The notes under the pieces are model-generated. The model worked only from the letters and a program-made list of their open reading frames with translations. It was not told the origin of the DNA and made no database searches. The translations under genes were made by a program, and so were the position numbers. From NCBI RefSeq assembly GCF_000513715.1, contig NZ_AQOD01000020.1, positions 1 through 64,000 on the forward strand: DNA of 64,000 bases. The letters are read 5' to 3'. Each line of letters begins with the position of its first letter. Position 1 is the stretch's first letter. Source of the stretch: Salinivibrio socompensis S35 (GTDB lineage: Bacteria > Pseudomonadota > Gammaproteobacteria > Enterobacterales > Vibrionaceae). This document shows positions 31,059-40,847 of this stretch, one piece after another.

Positions 31059-31073
31059 AACCACTCCGTCAGC

Positions 31074-31397
31074 TTAGCTCTCGTTTAGATCGTTCTCGAA
31101 GCGCATCATATTGAAAGCCAATTTGTCAGCATCCACTTTATACGATCCGTTGGCAATGGCTTGCTTAATTTGCTCAACCTTCGCACTATCAAAATGGGGC
31201 TCGGCGGCCATCTCTTGATTCATTTTGTCAATTTTCTGGCTTTGTTGGCTTAATGAAACCGCATCGTCTTGGGGTTTCATTCCCTGTTGCTCACGGATCG
31301 TGCCGCTTTGCGTCTCTTGGGTTTTGGTTTGGTTGCTTGTGTTTCGTGTGGTGGTCAGCGCTTGCTGATTGCCACGTAGTTGATCAATACTCGCCAT
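31074..31397 (-). CDS. flgM: Anti-sigma-28 factor FlgM
   Basis: 107 residues, low complexity and probably unfolded in its N-terminal half (Thr/Gln/Ser-rich), with the FliA-binding C-terminus DSAKVEQIKQAIANGSYKV and DADKLAFNMMRFE. FlgM holds sigma-28 inactive until it is exported through the finished hook. A near-perfect sigma-28 promoter lies upstream, so the gene is in the feedback loop it controls. Confidence 0.92.
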   Translation of the reverse strand: MASIDQLRGNQQALTTTRNTSNQTKTQETQSGTIREQQGMKPQDDAVSLSQQSQKIDKMNQEMAAEPHFDSAKVEQIKQAIANGSYKVDADKLAFNMMRFENDLNES

Positions 31398-31440
31398 AAC
31401 TTTGCCTTACTGTCAGTCGCTTTTGAGTCCATCGCTCAGC

Positions 31441-31467
31441 ATATCGGCACATTTTGCAGTTACTTTA
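31441..31467 (-). promoter_or_regulatory. Sigma-28 promoter for flgMN
   Basis: On the minus strand TAAAG (31467-31463), 14-base spacer, GCCGATAT (31448-31441): 12 of 13 consensus positions. About 45 bases before the flgM start. Confidence 0.85.
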
Positions 31468-31485
31468 GCATTGAGCCATAAAAAG

Positions 31486-32178
31486 TCAGAAATTAACCGT
31501 TACTTCGCCGACCGCTGAGATTGTAGCATCGACAAGACGTTTAGATTTGTTGTTCTTGACTTTTATTTGCTCACCTAGCGCACCGTCACTTAATGCCGTG
31601 CCTTTTGCAACAATGTTGAGTCCGTTTCCTTGTGCAGTGATTAAAACGTCATCATTTCGACACACTGCACAGACATCGCTACTGCTGATCGGTTCGCCTA
31701 ACCCTACCGTCCGTTTGACTTTAGAGCCCACTAAGCGGGCGGGCTGCGTATACGTTCTACCGCGTTGAAACCGACTATTCACCATTTGAATGGCAAGATC
31801 ATCTGAAGCAATAGTCATGCCACGATTAAGAGGCCGCTTCGCGACGACCGAGGGCGTCATCAGCTCAATTTTAACCGGAATGTACACTTGCCAGTTGTCT
31901 TGATCACAAGACACCATCACAGTGACCGACGTATTAAGCTGTTGTCGACCTGGTATATCCGTATCCAAAGGGACGGGGCAGTCTGTTAAACGCATGCGGG
32001 CGTCAAGATTACCCGCTGCAATATTGAGTTCGCCGTTTTTTGGCACAGAAATAATTTCAGCGACATGTTTTTCTGCCGCATCTTGTACCGCTTCAATTTG
32101 ACTTACTGTCGCAGCAGCTATACTTACGCTAAAGCTTGCGAGCAAAGTGACGCTAAATAAGCGCAATATCTTGGACAT
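31486..32178 (-). CDS. flgA: P-ring assembly chaperone FlgA
   Basis: 230 residues, exported (signal MSKILRLFSVTLLASFSVSI, cut after AAA). SAF-domain region PLNRGMTIASDDLAI, then RTVGLGEPISSSDV and the C-terminal VKNNKSKRLVDATISAVGEV. It helps FlgI form the P ring in the periplasm. It lies upstream of flgM on the same strand and is divergent from cheV. Confidence 0.92.
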   Translation of the reverse strand: MSKILRLFSVTLLASFSVSIAAATVSQIEAVQDAAEKHVAEIISVPKNGELNIAAGNLDARMRLTDCPVPLDTDIPGRQQLNTSVTVMVSCDQDNWQVYIPVKIELMTPSVVAKRPLNRGMTIASDDLAIQMVNSRFQRGRTYTQPARLVGSKVKRTVGLGEPISSSDVCAVCRNDDVLITAQGNGLNIVAKGTALSDGALGEQIKVKNNKSKRLVDATISAVGEVTVNF

Positions 32179-32301
32179 AGTTCCAAACCATCGGTAGCGG
32201 ACAAAGAAGAAATTTCCCTTCTTTCTCGAGAGTCATGTGATTACCCACTATGATTACCATGCTACTCTACAAAAAAAATGGGGCAATATGGAGTTTATCT
32301 T

Positions 32302-33225
32302 ATGACAGGTGGTGTTCTTGATTCGGTCAACCAACGCACGCAGTTGGTGGGGCAGAACCGCTTAGAGTTGTTGACTTTCCGCCTGATGAGAAAACAACGC
32401 TTTGGCATTAATGTATTTAAAGTCAAGGAGGTCTTGCAGTGTCCGCGATTGACGGCAATGGCAAATTTGCACCCTCTTGTCAAAGGCGTGGCCCATATTC
32501 GTGGTCAAACCGTTTCTGTCATTGATATGAGCCTTGCAACCGGTGGGCCAGCTATTACCGATCCCGAAAATCGGTTCGTGATCATTTCAGAGTTCAACCG
32601 ATCGATGCAAGGGTTCTTAGTCGGTTCAGTTGAGCGCATTGTCAATATGAACTGGGAAAAAATACTGCCACCACCACAGGGAACGGGCCGTTCGCACTAC
32701 CTCACTGCTGTTACTGAAATCGATAATGAACTGGTTGAAGTGCTTGATGTCGAGAAAATCCTCAATGAAATTGCCCCGGTCAATGAGGAGATCAGCGAAG
32801 AAGTGCTTTCCAAGCGTGAAGAACGTGAGGAAGATGCGCCGAGCCAAGTATTGGTAGCCGATGATTCGAGCGTCGCGCGTCGACAAGTAAAACGCGCAGT
32901 AGAAAGCGTCGGCTATGACGTCATCTTGGTACAGGATGGCAAAGAAGCGCTCGATAAGCTGAAAGAAATGGCAGCAGAGGGTAGCATCTATAGCCAGCTG
33001 GCCTTGGTGATTTCCGATATTGAGATGCCTGAAATGGATGGGTACACACTGACAACGGAGATTAGAAAAGACTCGAGTCTCAAAGATCTTCATGTAGTAT
33101 TGCACTCATCGCTAAGTGGGGTATTTAACGAGGCGATGGTTCAGCGTGTCGGAGCCAATTCGTTTATTGCTAAGTTCGATCCAGATGAGCTGGGGTCTGC
33201 CGTCCTCGAAGCGGTTAAGTCGTAA
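32302..33225 (+). CDS. cheV: Chemotaxis coupling protein CheV
   Basis: 307 residues: an N-terminal CheW-like domain (about 15-160; VKEVLQCPRLTAMANLHP and GVAHIRGQTVSVIDM) and a C-terminal receiver domain with VLVADDSSVARRQ and phospho-acceptor Asp239 in VISDIEMPEMDG. It links receptors to CheA with an adaptation input. ATG at 32302 (MTGGVLDSVNQR) chosen by family start; an upstream in-frame ATG exists at 32278. Upstream of cheR by 26 bases. Confidence 0.92.
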   Translation: MTGGVLDSVNQRTQLVGQNRLELLTFRLMRKQRFGINVFKVKEVLQCPRLTAMANLHPLVKGVAHIRGQTVSVIDMSLATGGPAITDPENRFVIISEFNRSMQGFLVGSVERIVNMNWEKILPPPQGTGRSHYLTAVTEIDNELVEVLDVEKILNEIAPVNEEISEEVLSKREEREEDAPSQVLVADDSSVARRQVKRAVESVGYDVILVQDGKEALDKLKEMAAEGSIYSQLALVISDIEMPEMDGYTLTTEIRKDSSLKDLHVVLHSSLSGVFNEAMVQRVGANSFIAKFDPDELGSAVLEAVKS

Positions 33226-33251
33226 CGCAACCAGAGCGATTGAGTGAATTA

Positions 33252-34079
33252 ATGACAAATGTAGCAATCAGTGATCAAGAATATCGAGACTTCTGCAAAC
33301 ATCTCGAGTCTAAGTGTGGGATCGTACTAGGAGACAGTAAACAGTATCTGGTGCGTAGCCGCTTAAGTCCGCTTGTGAATAAATTTGGTTTGACGTCACT
33401 GTCGGAACTCGTCAAATCGGTCGTCTCCGGGCGAAATCGTGAATTAGCCGTCGCGGCCATTGATGCGATGACGACCAATGAGACCCTATGGTTTCGTGAT
33501 ACCTATCCTTATGAGGTATTGGCACATCGTATACTCCCGGAGCTGGCGAAGTCACGCAAGCCGATCAAGATTTGGTCATCGGCCAGCTCATCGGGACAAG
33601 AGCCTTATTCCATTGCCATGACGGTCGCAGAGACACAACAGCGTAAACCAGGCATGCTTAGCAGTGTTAGCATTACGGCGACGGACATTTCTACGTCGAT
33701 GTTAGAGGCCTGTCGCCAGGGCATTTACGATAATTTGGCATTGGGGCGTGGCTTGTCTCCGGAGCGCCGCCGCACCTTTTTTGAAGAGGTGGGTGACGGC
33801 AAAATGCGGATAAAAGAAAATATAAAGCGCATGGTGACTTTCCGTCCACAAAACCTGATGGAAAGCTACAGTTTGCTGGGTAAATTCGACATCATTTTCT
33901 GCCGTAATGTCTTAATTTACTTTGCACCAGATATGAAAGCTAAGGTGCTTAATCAAATGGCAGGGGCGCTCAACCCCGGCGGTTATCTTATTCTGGGGGC
34001 ATCGGAGTCACTCACTGGCTTAACGGATAAGTTTGAGATGGTCCGCTGCAACCCAGGCATCATCTATAAGCTAAAATAA
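33252..34079 (+). CDS. cheR: Chemoreceptor methyltransferase CheR
   Basis: 275 residues; methylates glutamates of chemoreceptors with SAM. N-terminal helical domain (ISDQEYRDFCKHLE, LVRSRLSPLV), then the SAM-binding domain: TTNETLWFRD, IWSSASSSGQEPYSIAM, ITATDISTSML, FDIIFCRNVLIYF and LGASESLTGLTDKF. I chose the ATG at 33252; an in-frame TTG at 33240 is less likely. No strong ribosome site, so coupling to cheV is likely. Terminator follows. Confidence 0.93.
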   Translation: MTNVAISDQEYRDFCKHLESKCGIVLGDSKQYLVRSRLSPLVNKFGLTSLSELVKSVVSGRNRELAVAAIDAMTTNETLWFRDTYPYEVLAHRILPELAKSRKPIKIWSSASSSGQEPYSIAMTVAETQQRKPGMLSSVSITATDISTSMLEACRQGIYDNLALGRGLSPERRRTFFEEVGDGKMRIKENIKRMVTFRPQNLMESYSLLGKFDIIFCRNVLIYFAPDMKAKVLNQMAGALNPGGYLILGASESLTGLTDKFEMVRCNPGIIYKLK

Positions 34080-34088
34080 CCCTTTAAG

Positions 34089-34116
34089 AAGCGGCACAGT
34101 GTTTGCCGCTTTTTTG
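34089..34116 (+). terminator. cheVR terminator
   Basis: Stem AAGCGGCA / TGCCGCTT (34089-34096, 34104-34111) and a T6 run. Confidence 0.85.
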
Positions 34117-34215
34117 TTGACTGCCTGTTACCTACCTGCGCTCTTTCGCTGCTTCCATGCGCTGAACCCGCGCCCTACCTCGTGTTCACTCAAAAAAACA
34201 GTGCTAGATAGAAAC

Positions 34216-34233
34216 TTGGCACCCTGTTTGCTT
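34216..34233 (+). promoter_or_regulatory. Sigma-54 promoter for flgBCDE
   Basis: TTGGCACCCTGTTTGCTT: TGGCAC, 5-base spacer, TTGC, with GG and GC spaced exactly as at -24/-12. 33 bases before the flgB start, so FlrC-type activation is expected. Confidence 0.9.
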
Positions 34234-34265
34234 TATTCTATGCAGTAAGAATTCGGAGGTTGTCC

Positions 34266-34662
34266 ATGGCGATTACATTTGACAATGCATTAGGTGTACA
34301 CCAGCACACGGTTGGCGTAAGAGGTAAGCGGGCAGAAACCCTGTCTAGCAATATCGCTAATGCCAATACGCCAGGCTACAAAGCGCAAGATATCGACTTT
34401 CAACGCGCGCTGAAAGCGGACAAGCTCCGAGGCAAATATTGGCCTAAGTCGCACTAATGAGCGGCACATCGCTGCCTCTACCCGGGTCATGGGAGAGAAA
34501 AAGTACCGTGTCCCATCACAACCGGATACGGGCGATGGCAATACGGTTGATGCGCAACTAGAAAAGAATTTGTTCATGCAGAACGCACTGGAATACCAAG
34601 CCTCACTCGATTTTCTTGGCGCTAAGTTCAAGAATATGAAGAAGGCATTGAATGGGAAATAA
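34266..34662 (+). CDS. flgB: Proximal rod protein FlgB (frameshifted)
   Basis: Rod subunit next to the MS ring. N-terminal rod motif [20 protein letters not shown]. Near 34430 one surplus base shifts the frame; removing it continues as [16 protein letters not shown] and [19 protein letters not shown], giving 131 residues, typical of FlgB. First gene of the flgBCDE operon, with GGAGG upstream. Confidence 0.92.
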
Positions 34663-34665
34663 TCG

Positions 34666-35079
34666 ATGAGTTTGTTTAATATCTTTAACGTGTCGGGATC
34701 GGCCATGAGTGCCGAATCAGTACGATTGAACACCACATCAAGCAACCTGGCCAATGCCAACTCGGTGAGCAGCTCTGCTGAAGAAACGTATCGAGCCCGG
34801 CATCCTATTTTCTCTGCGGAGCTTAATCGCTTCAAACAGCAGGGGGACAGTGTGCCAGTTAACATTGATGGTATTGTAGAAAGCCAGAAACCGTTGCGCG
34901 CGGAATATAACCCCAACCATCCGATGTCGAATGACGAAGGTTATATCTTTAAACCAAACGTGAATGTGATGGAAGAGATGGCGAACATGATTTCTGCGTC
35001 GCGGTCCTACCAAACCAATGTTCAGGTGGCCGATGCGAGTAAACAAATGCTGATGCGTACGCTTCAGATGGGGCAGTAA
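34666..35079 (+). CDS. flgC: Proximal rod protein FlgC
   Basis: 137 residues; begins MSLFNIFNVSGSAMSAESVR and ends with the rod C-terminal motif MISASRSYQTNVQVADASKQ. Flagellar basal rod N-motif NTTSSNLANANSVSSSAEET is shared with FlgB, FlgF and FlgG. Three bases after flgB. Confidence 0.95.
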   Translation: MSLFNIFNVSGSAMSAESVRLNTTSSNLANANSVSSSAEETYRARHPIFSAELNRFKQQGDSVPVNIDGIVESQKPLRAEYNPNHPMSNDEGYIFKPNVNVMEEMANMISASRSYQTNVQVADASKQMLMRTLQMGQ

Positions 35080-35093
35080 TGTAGGAGGCGAAG

Positions 35094-35837
35094 ATGGCCG
35101 GAATTGACGGTACAGGTTCAAGTAACGGACTGTCCTACATTGACCAGCTAAAGGCGCAGCAAGAGAAAAAACTGCAAGAGCGGCAAGACTCGACCACGGG
35201 GAAGCAAGCGCTTGAACAGGAAGACTTTCTCAAATTGCTCACCAAGCAGCTGTCACAGCAGGATCCGTCTAAACCTGTCGATAATGACAAGATGATCTCA
35301 CAGATGGCGTCGTTTGCCACGGTAGACGGTATCGGCAAAATGAACAAGCAGTTTGATACGTTCAATGAGTCGATTACGTCTAACCAAGCATTACAAGCGT
35401 CATCGTTAGTTGGGCGTGACGTCCTGGTGCCTGGCTCCACTGGTGTAAAAGGTGAAACGGGCGGCGTCGCGGGCATGGTGAAGCTGCCCCAAGCGCTTGA
35501 TAATGTCAGTGTCCGGGTTGAGAACGAGCAAGGACAACTACTGAGAACTTTCAGCATGGGGGCCAAGCCGCCGGGTGATCATCGCGTCGAGTGGGATGGG
35601 TTGGATGACAACGGCAATGCCATGCCGGAAGGCACCTATAAGCTCAAAGTGAGTGGTATGGTGGATGGCAAGACCCAAGAATTTGATGTGTCGACCTATG
35701 CCAACGTGAACAGTGTCTTGCTGGGGAATGGTGGTGGCAATGTGATGTTAAATATTGCTGGCTTTTCCTCACCGCTAAAACTGGCTGAAGTGCTAGAGGT
35801 CGGTAACGCCGATGTCGGTAATGTGACGAGAGGCTGA
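35094..35837 (+). CDS. flgD: Hook cap protein FlgD
   Basis: 247 residues; scaffold for hook assembly. N-terminal FlgD motif QEDFLKLLTKQLSQQDPSKP with MISQMASFATVDGI, then a FLG-Ig-like domain from about 120 (RTFSMGAKPPGDHRVEWDG, DDNGNAMPEGTYKLKVSG). 14 bases after flgC with a GGAGG site. Confidence 0.94.
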   Translation: MAGIDGTGSSNGLSYIDQLKAQQEKKLQERQDSTTGKQALEQEDFLKLLTKQLSQQDPSKPVDNDKMISQMASFATVDGIGKMNKQFDTFNESITSNQALQASSLVGRDVLVPGSTGVKGETGGVAGMVKLPQALDNVSVRVENEQGQLLRTFSMGAKPPGDHRVEWDGLDDNGNAMPEGTYKLKVSGMVDGKTQEFDVSTYANVNSVLLGNGGGNVMLNIAGFSSPLKLAEVLEVGNADVGNVTRG

Positions 35838-35861
35838 CCGATTGATTAGGAGTGAAAAGCA

Positions 35862-37174
35862 ATGGGTTTTAATATTGCGTTAAGTGGCCTTGGTGCGGCC
35901 CAGAAAGACATGAACACCACCAGTAACAACATTTCTAATGCCAATACGTATGGCTTTAAGGAATCTCGCGCTGAATTTGGTGATGTTTACTCAACGTCGA
36001 TCTTCTCAAATTCGAAGACCACTAACGGTACCGGTGTACAAACGTCGACCGTGGCGCAGCAATTCCACGAAGGGTCTAGTATTTATACTAACAACCCATT
36101 GGATTTGCGGATTAGCGGTAATGGCTTCTTTGGGGTGTCGAATGACAATCTACAAACCAACGACTACCATCTCACCCGAAATGGTGCTTTCCATCTTGAT
36201 AAAAATAACGACATTATCAACTCCGAAGGTCAGTACCTGCTAGGGTATAATGTTGATCCGGATACTCAGCAGGTGGCCTCTTATGAGCCTCAGTCTCTTA
36301 ATGTCCCCGATCAGTTTGGTCAGCCTCGTGCGTCACAAAATGTTGATATTGGTTTGAACTTACCAGCCGGCGGCGCACAAAAAGATCCGACCCAATTTAA
36401 TTTTGAAGACCCAGAAACCTACAACAAGCAAACCTCTGCGACGGTTTATGATTCGCTTGGTCAGCCGTACAAGTTGTCGACGTATTATGTCAAAGGCAAC
36501 GATCCGGCCAATCCTAACAGCTGGTCGGTGTATTACACCATGACGGATCCAGACGGTGAAAAGCCGGTTAACATCCAAGGGGGGAATTCAACCAATGCCG
36601 CTGGACAGGTTGGCCACACCATCGACTTTAACTCAGACGGTTCAGTGAACAATATTAATGGCGGTAATCCGATCGTGACCGACGCCTTGGGGCCTGCAGG
36701 CGCTGGATTAGAAATGAACGGTGCCAACGGTGATCAGCAGCTAACGCTCAACTTTGATAACCCGACTCAGTATGCCGCGCCATTTGAAATGCGTAAGTTT
36801 AGTGATGACGGAGCGACAACCGGTTATTTGACCAAGGTGGATATCGACCGAAAGGGACCATTATGGCGACCTACAGTAATGGTGAAAATATGGCTTTGGG
36901 CCGTGTTGCTATGGTGCGTGTCGCCAATCAGCAAGGGTTGGCTCAAGTAGGTAATACCCAATGGGATGTCACGCAGGATTCTGGGGATCCTATTTTTGGT
37001 GAAGCCATGCAAGGTGCCTTCGGTCAAGTGAAAAGCGGGACGATTGAGCAATCAAACATCGATATGACCCAAGAGCTGGTTGATTTGATCACCGCGCAGC
37101 GTAATTTCCAAGCGAACTCGCGAGCGCTGGAAGTGAGTAATCAGATGCAACAGAATATCTTACAAATCCGTTAA
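35862..37174 (+). CDS. flgE: Flagellar hook protein FlgE (frameshifted)
   Basis: Major hook subunit. N-terminus GFNIALSGLGAAQKDMNTTS and NTYGFKESRAEFGDVY; C-terminus ELVDLITAQRNFQANSRALE. One base is missing near 36856 (DIDRKG|IMATYSNGENMALG); restored length 437. Last gene of the first rod/hook operon, with a hairpin 12 bases downstream. Confidence 0.94.
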
Positions 37175-37186
37175 GATCTCTTTTTA

Positions 37187-37211
37187 TTGCCGCCTGCCCG
37201 TCAGGCGGCAA
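37187..37211 (+). terminator. Hairpin after flgE
   Basis: A 10-bp stem TTGCCGCCTG / CAGGCGGCAA (37187-37196, 37202-37211). Only a short T-rich stretch follows, so termination may be partial. Confidence 0.6.
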
Positions 37212-37291
37212 GTCCTAGCCTTTATTTACTCCTATTATCTCCCTTCTCGATTACCTCTTTCTATCTTTCTGAAAAATATGGCTTTAATTAA

Positions 37292-37307
37292 TGGCATGTT
37301 CTTTGCT
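37292..37307 (+). promoter_or_regulatory. Sigma-54 promoter for flgFGHIJ
   Basis: TGGCAT-N5-TTGCT with exact GG/GC spacing, 36 bases before flgF. It shows that flgF starts a separate transcript. Confidence 0.8.
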
Positions 37308-37342
37308 TTGTTACCGATAGAACGTTTGTGGAGGCAACCAAT

Positions 37343-38092
37343 ATGGATCGCGCGTTATACCTCGCCATGAGTGGCGCTAAGCAAGATATGCAGGCAATGC
37401 AGTTGCGCGCCAATAACCTAGCTAATGTCAGTACCACGGGATTCCGTGCTGATCTTGAGCAGTCTCGCTCTATGCAAGCTTACGGTGAGGGGTTACCAAG
37501 CCGAGTCTTTAATATGACTGAGCGACCTGGTTATAGCTTCGAGCAAGGCTCCACCATTACCACGGGGCGTAATCTTGATGTGGCCGTTCAAGGTGAAGGC
37601 TGGATGTCGGTATTAGATAGCCAGGGCCAAGAAGGCTACACCCGTGCCGGTCACTTGAAAGTGGATCAAACCGGGTTACTTCAGAACAGTAATGGCAATC
37701 TGATCCTGGGTGAAAATGGTGGGCCAATCTTTATTCCTTTGCCTGCTGCAAAAATTGAAGTCGGCAAAGAGGGTGGCGTTTCTGTACTGCCCCAGGGGGC
37801 ACCGCCTGATGCGATGGAAGTGGTCGATAGAATTAAACTCGTCCGCCCCGATAACCAAGATCTTTTCAAAGACAAAAATGGGGTGTTTAAGCCTAAAGAG
37901 CCTGGCACCGTATTTCCAGCTGATGCAGGCGTGACGCTACAAACGGGTGCCCTAGAAGGCAGTAATGTCAATGCGGTAGGTGAGATGACAGGGCTGATTG
38001 ACTTGCAACGTCACTTCGAGATGCAAGTGAAGTTAATGAAAACCACAGAAAAAATGGACGAGTCGTCTTCATCGCTATTACGGCTTGGCTAA
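37343..38092 (+). CDS. flgF: Proximal rod protein FlgF
   Basis: 249 residues. Start ATG 37343 (MDRALYLAMSGAKQDMQAMQ). Rod motif NLANVSTTGFRADLEQSRSM and C-terminal EMTGLIDLQRHFEMQVKLM. GTGGAGGC ribosome site. Intact; followed 22 bases later by flgG. Confidence 0.94.
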   Translation: MDRALYLAMSGAKQDMQAMQLRANNLANVSTTGFRADLEQSRSMQAYGEGLPSRVFNMTERPGYSFEQGSTITTGRNLDVAVQGEGWMSVLDSQGQEGYTRAGHLKVDQTGLLQNSNGNLILGENGGPIFIPLPAAKIEVGKEGGVSVLPQGAPPDAMEVVDRIKLVRPDNQDLFKDKNGVFKPKEPGTVFPADAGVTLQTGALEGSNVNAVGEMTGLIDLQRHFEMQVKLMKTTEKMDESSSSLLRLG

Positions 38093-38114
38093 GGTTTATT
38101 AAGAGGAAGTAATT

Positions 38115-38903
38115 ATGCATCCAGCATTATGGGTCAGCAAAACCGGACTTGATGCGCAGCAAACTAATATTTCGACGATTTCGAATAACCTAGCCAACGC
38201 ATCAACGGTCGGCTTTAAAAAATCTCGCGCGGTATTTGAAGATCTCTTTTATCAAAATATTAATCAACCGGGTGGCCAATCATCTCAGAATACCGAACTA
38301 CCGAGTGGTTTGATGTTAGGGGCAGGGTCAAAGGTCGTCGCCACTCAGCGTGTCCATACCAATGGTAATGTGCAAACCACGGACAATGCGCTCGACATGA
38401 TGATCGAAGGCGATGGCTTTTTCCAAGTGTTGCTTCCCGACGGTAACATGGGTTACCAACGCAACGGACAGTTTACCTTGAACGATGAGGGGACCATTGT
38501 TACCTCAGGTTCGGGCTACACACTGGAGCCTGAAATCGCGATACCGGATGATGCTGTGCAGGTGACCGTTGGCACGGATGGCGAAGTCTCTGTACGTTTG
38601 CGCGGTCAGCAAGAAAATCAAGTCTTGGGTCAAATCACTACGGTGGATTTTATTAACCCAGGTGGTTTAGAGCCGGTCGGTCAAAATATCTATCTCCCCA
38701 CTGGCGCCAGTGGTGACCCACAAGAAGGCGTACCAGGTCTGAATGGGTTTGGCGAAGTGAAACAATCGATGCTTGAGACCTCTAACGTCAATGTGACCGA
38801 AGAGCTGGTTAATATGATCGAGGCACAACGTGTGTATGAGATGAACTCTAAAGTGATCTCATCCGTTGACCAAATGCTTAGTTACGTAAATCAACAGTTA
38901 TAA
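38115..38903 (+). CDS. flgG: Distal rod protein FlgG
   Basis: 262 residues, the family's standard size. [20 protein letters not shown] at the start, [20 protein letters not shown], the central [20 protein letters not shown] and the end [18 protein letters not shown]. Forms the drive shaft through the LP ring. Intact. Confidence 0.96.
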   Translation: MHPALWVSKTGLDAQQTNISTISNNLANASTVGFKKSRAVFEDLFYQNINQPGGQSSQNTELPSGLMLGAGSKVVATQRVHTNGNVQTTDNALDMMIEGDGFFQVLLPDGNMGYQRNGQFTLNDEGTIVTSGSGYTLEPEIAIPDDAVQVTVGTDGEVSVRLRGQQENQVLGQITTVDFINPGGLEPVGQNIYLPTGASGDPQEGVPGLNGFGEVKQSMLETSNVNVTEELVNMIEAQRVYEMNSKVISSVDQMLSYVNQQL

Positions 38904-38928
38904 GCATGATAAAAGTGTAAAGGGGGCA

Positions 38929-39726
38929 ATGATGACGGTGCAACGTGGATTGATTTCACGCTTTTTGTTTGTAATGCTCTTAGGGATTGGCGGTTGTTCA
39001 TTGCCGGGGCAGCAAGATACAGGCAGTGACCTTGACCAAGCCACATCGACCACCGATGCCGTCGAAGGTGATACAACGCCGGACGGCGAGGGCTTGATTG
39101 GTTTGCTACGTCAGCGTGAGGATCCCAAAGCCGATGATCCGTCTTGGTCTCCCATTCGTCCACAACAGCCCCCCGAACACTATGCTACCGCGACAGGATC
39201 TTTGTTCAATACCAGCCAACAGCGTGATTTGTATAACGGTTCAAAACCTAGTGGGCTTGGTGATATCGTGACGGTAATGCTTGAGGAAAACACCCAAGCG
39301 CAAAAAAGTGCGAGCTCTGACTTGGCTAAATCTAACGATTTAACCATGGATCCCTTATCCTTGGGGGGCGAAGAGATCACCATTGGCGAACGTACCTTGT
39401 CGTATGAAGTGAGTAATGATAATTCGTCAACGGGGTCAACATCGGCAGACCAAAGTAATAGTCTGCAAGGGTCTATTTCGGTACAAGTGATTGATGTCCT
39501 TGCCAATGGCAACTTAATCGTGCGTGGTGAAAAATGGTTAACTTTGAATTCTGGAGATGAATATATTCGCTTGAGCGGCACCATTCGACCGGCGGATATT
39601 GCCCCAGACAACACTATAGCCTCAACCCGTATATCCAATGCCAGAATCCAGTATTCTGGGACGGGCGAACGACAAGATACCCAAGAACAAGGCTGGTTGG
39701 CACGATTCTTTAATGTCACCTTGTAG
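38929..39726 (+). CDS. flgH: L-ring lipoprotein FlgH
   Basis: 265 residues with a lipoprotein signal (lipobox IGGC) and the L-ring fold: [51 protein letters not shown] and the end [12 protein letters not shown] Thr/Asp-rich linker follows the lipid Cys. Two adjacent ATGs (38929, 38932) after AGGGGG; either may be used. Outer-membrane ring around the rod. Confidence 0.94.
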   Translation: MMTVQRGLISRFLFVMLLGIGGCSLPGQQDTGSDLDQATSTTDAVEGDTTPDGEGLIGLLRQREDPKADDPSWSPIRPQQPPEHYATATGSLFNTSQQRDLYNGSKPSGLGDIVTVMLEENTQAQKSASSDLAKSNDLTMDPLSLGGEEITIGERTLSYEVSNDNSSTGSTSADQSNSLQGSISVQVIDVLANGNLIVRGEKWLTLNSGDEYIRLSGTIRPADIAPDNTIASTRISNARIQYSGTGERQDTQEQGWLARFFNVTL

Positions 39727-39751
39727 CCCTATATTGTGACGGAGAGTTGAC

Positions 39752-40838
39752 GTGAAAAAGTGGTTGTTATCGATAGTCTTGCTGGTTATGGCCACGCCAA
39801 GTCTTGCCGCTCGAATAAAGGACGTGGCAGAAGTTGCCGGGGTGAGAAGTAACACGTTAACAGGCTATGGCTTAGTGGTTGGTTTGCCGGGAACCGGTGA
39901 AAGCACCGATTTTACGGACCAAAGTTTCAAATCCATGTTAAATAACTTTGGTATCGAACTCCCCACCGATACGACTCCTCAATCGGACAATATCGCCGCG
40001 GTGGCGGTGACAGCGGACTTGCCCGCGTTCGCTAAACAGGGTCAAAAACTTGACGTGACTGTTTCGTCGATTGGCTCGGCGGAAAGCTTACGGGGAGGAA
40101 CCTTACTCCAAACCTTCCTGAAAGGCCTGGATGGCAACGTCTATGCCACGGCGCAAGGCAATTTGATCGTCGGCGGATTTAGCGCGACAGGGCAGATGGT
40201 TCACAGCTGGTGGGGAATACACCGACTGTTGGCCGTATTACCAATGGTGCCTCGGTGGAACGCGAAGTGCCGAATCCATTTGGTCGGGGCGACCACCTTA
40301 CCTTTAATCTTTTTCAATCCGACTTTACCACCGCTCAACGTATGGCGGATGCGATTAACCGCTTTCTTGGTCCATCCATGCGTCGGCGATGGATGCCACG
40401 TCGGTACGTGTCAGAGCCCCGCGTGATGTAAGCCAGCGAGTGGCGTTTTTATCTACCGTGGAAAATATCGAGTTTCAACCTGGAGATGGCGCGGCTAAAA
40501 TCATCGTCAATTCTCGCACGGGCACCATTGTGGTGGGACAAAATGTGCGTCTTCGTCCAGCAGCGATTACCCATGGTGGAATGACCGTCTCGATAAAAGA
40601 AGACTTTAATGTTGAGCAACCTAATCCATTTGGCGGGGGTGAAGCGGTGGTCGTGCCTGATGCAGAGATCAATGTCGAGGAAGAAGAAGGACGGATGTTC
40701 CACTTTAAGCCAGGCGTAACCTTGGATGATCTTGTCCGTGCGGTAAACGGCGTGGGAGCAGCTCCGTCAGATTTGATGGCCATCTTGCAAGCACTCAAAC
40801 AAGCGGGTGCGATCGACGGCCAATTGATAGTGATATAG
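39752..40838 (+). CDS. flgI: P-ring protein FlgI (two frameshifts)
   Basis: Periplasmic ring in the peptidoglycan layer. GTG start at 39752 with signal peptide ([20 protein letters not shown]) and [20 protein letters not shown]. Frames change near 40196 ([19 protein letters not shown]) and near 40381 ([17 protein letters not shown]), each one missing base; restored length 362. C-terminus [20 protein letters not shown] is normal. Confidence 0.93.
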
Positions 40839-40847
40839 GGCACCGCA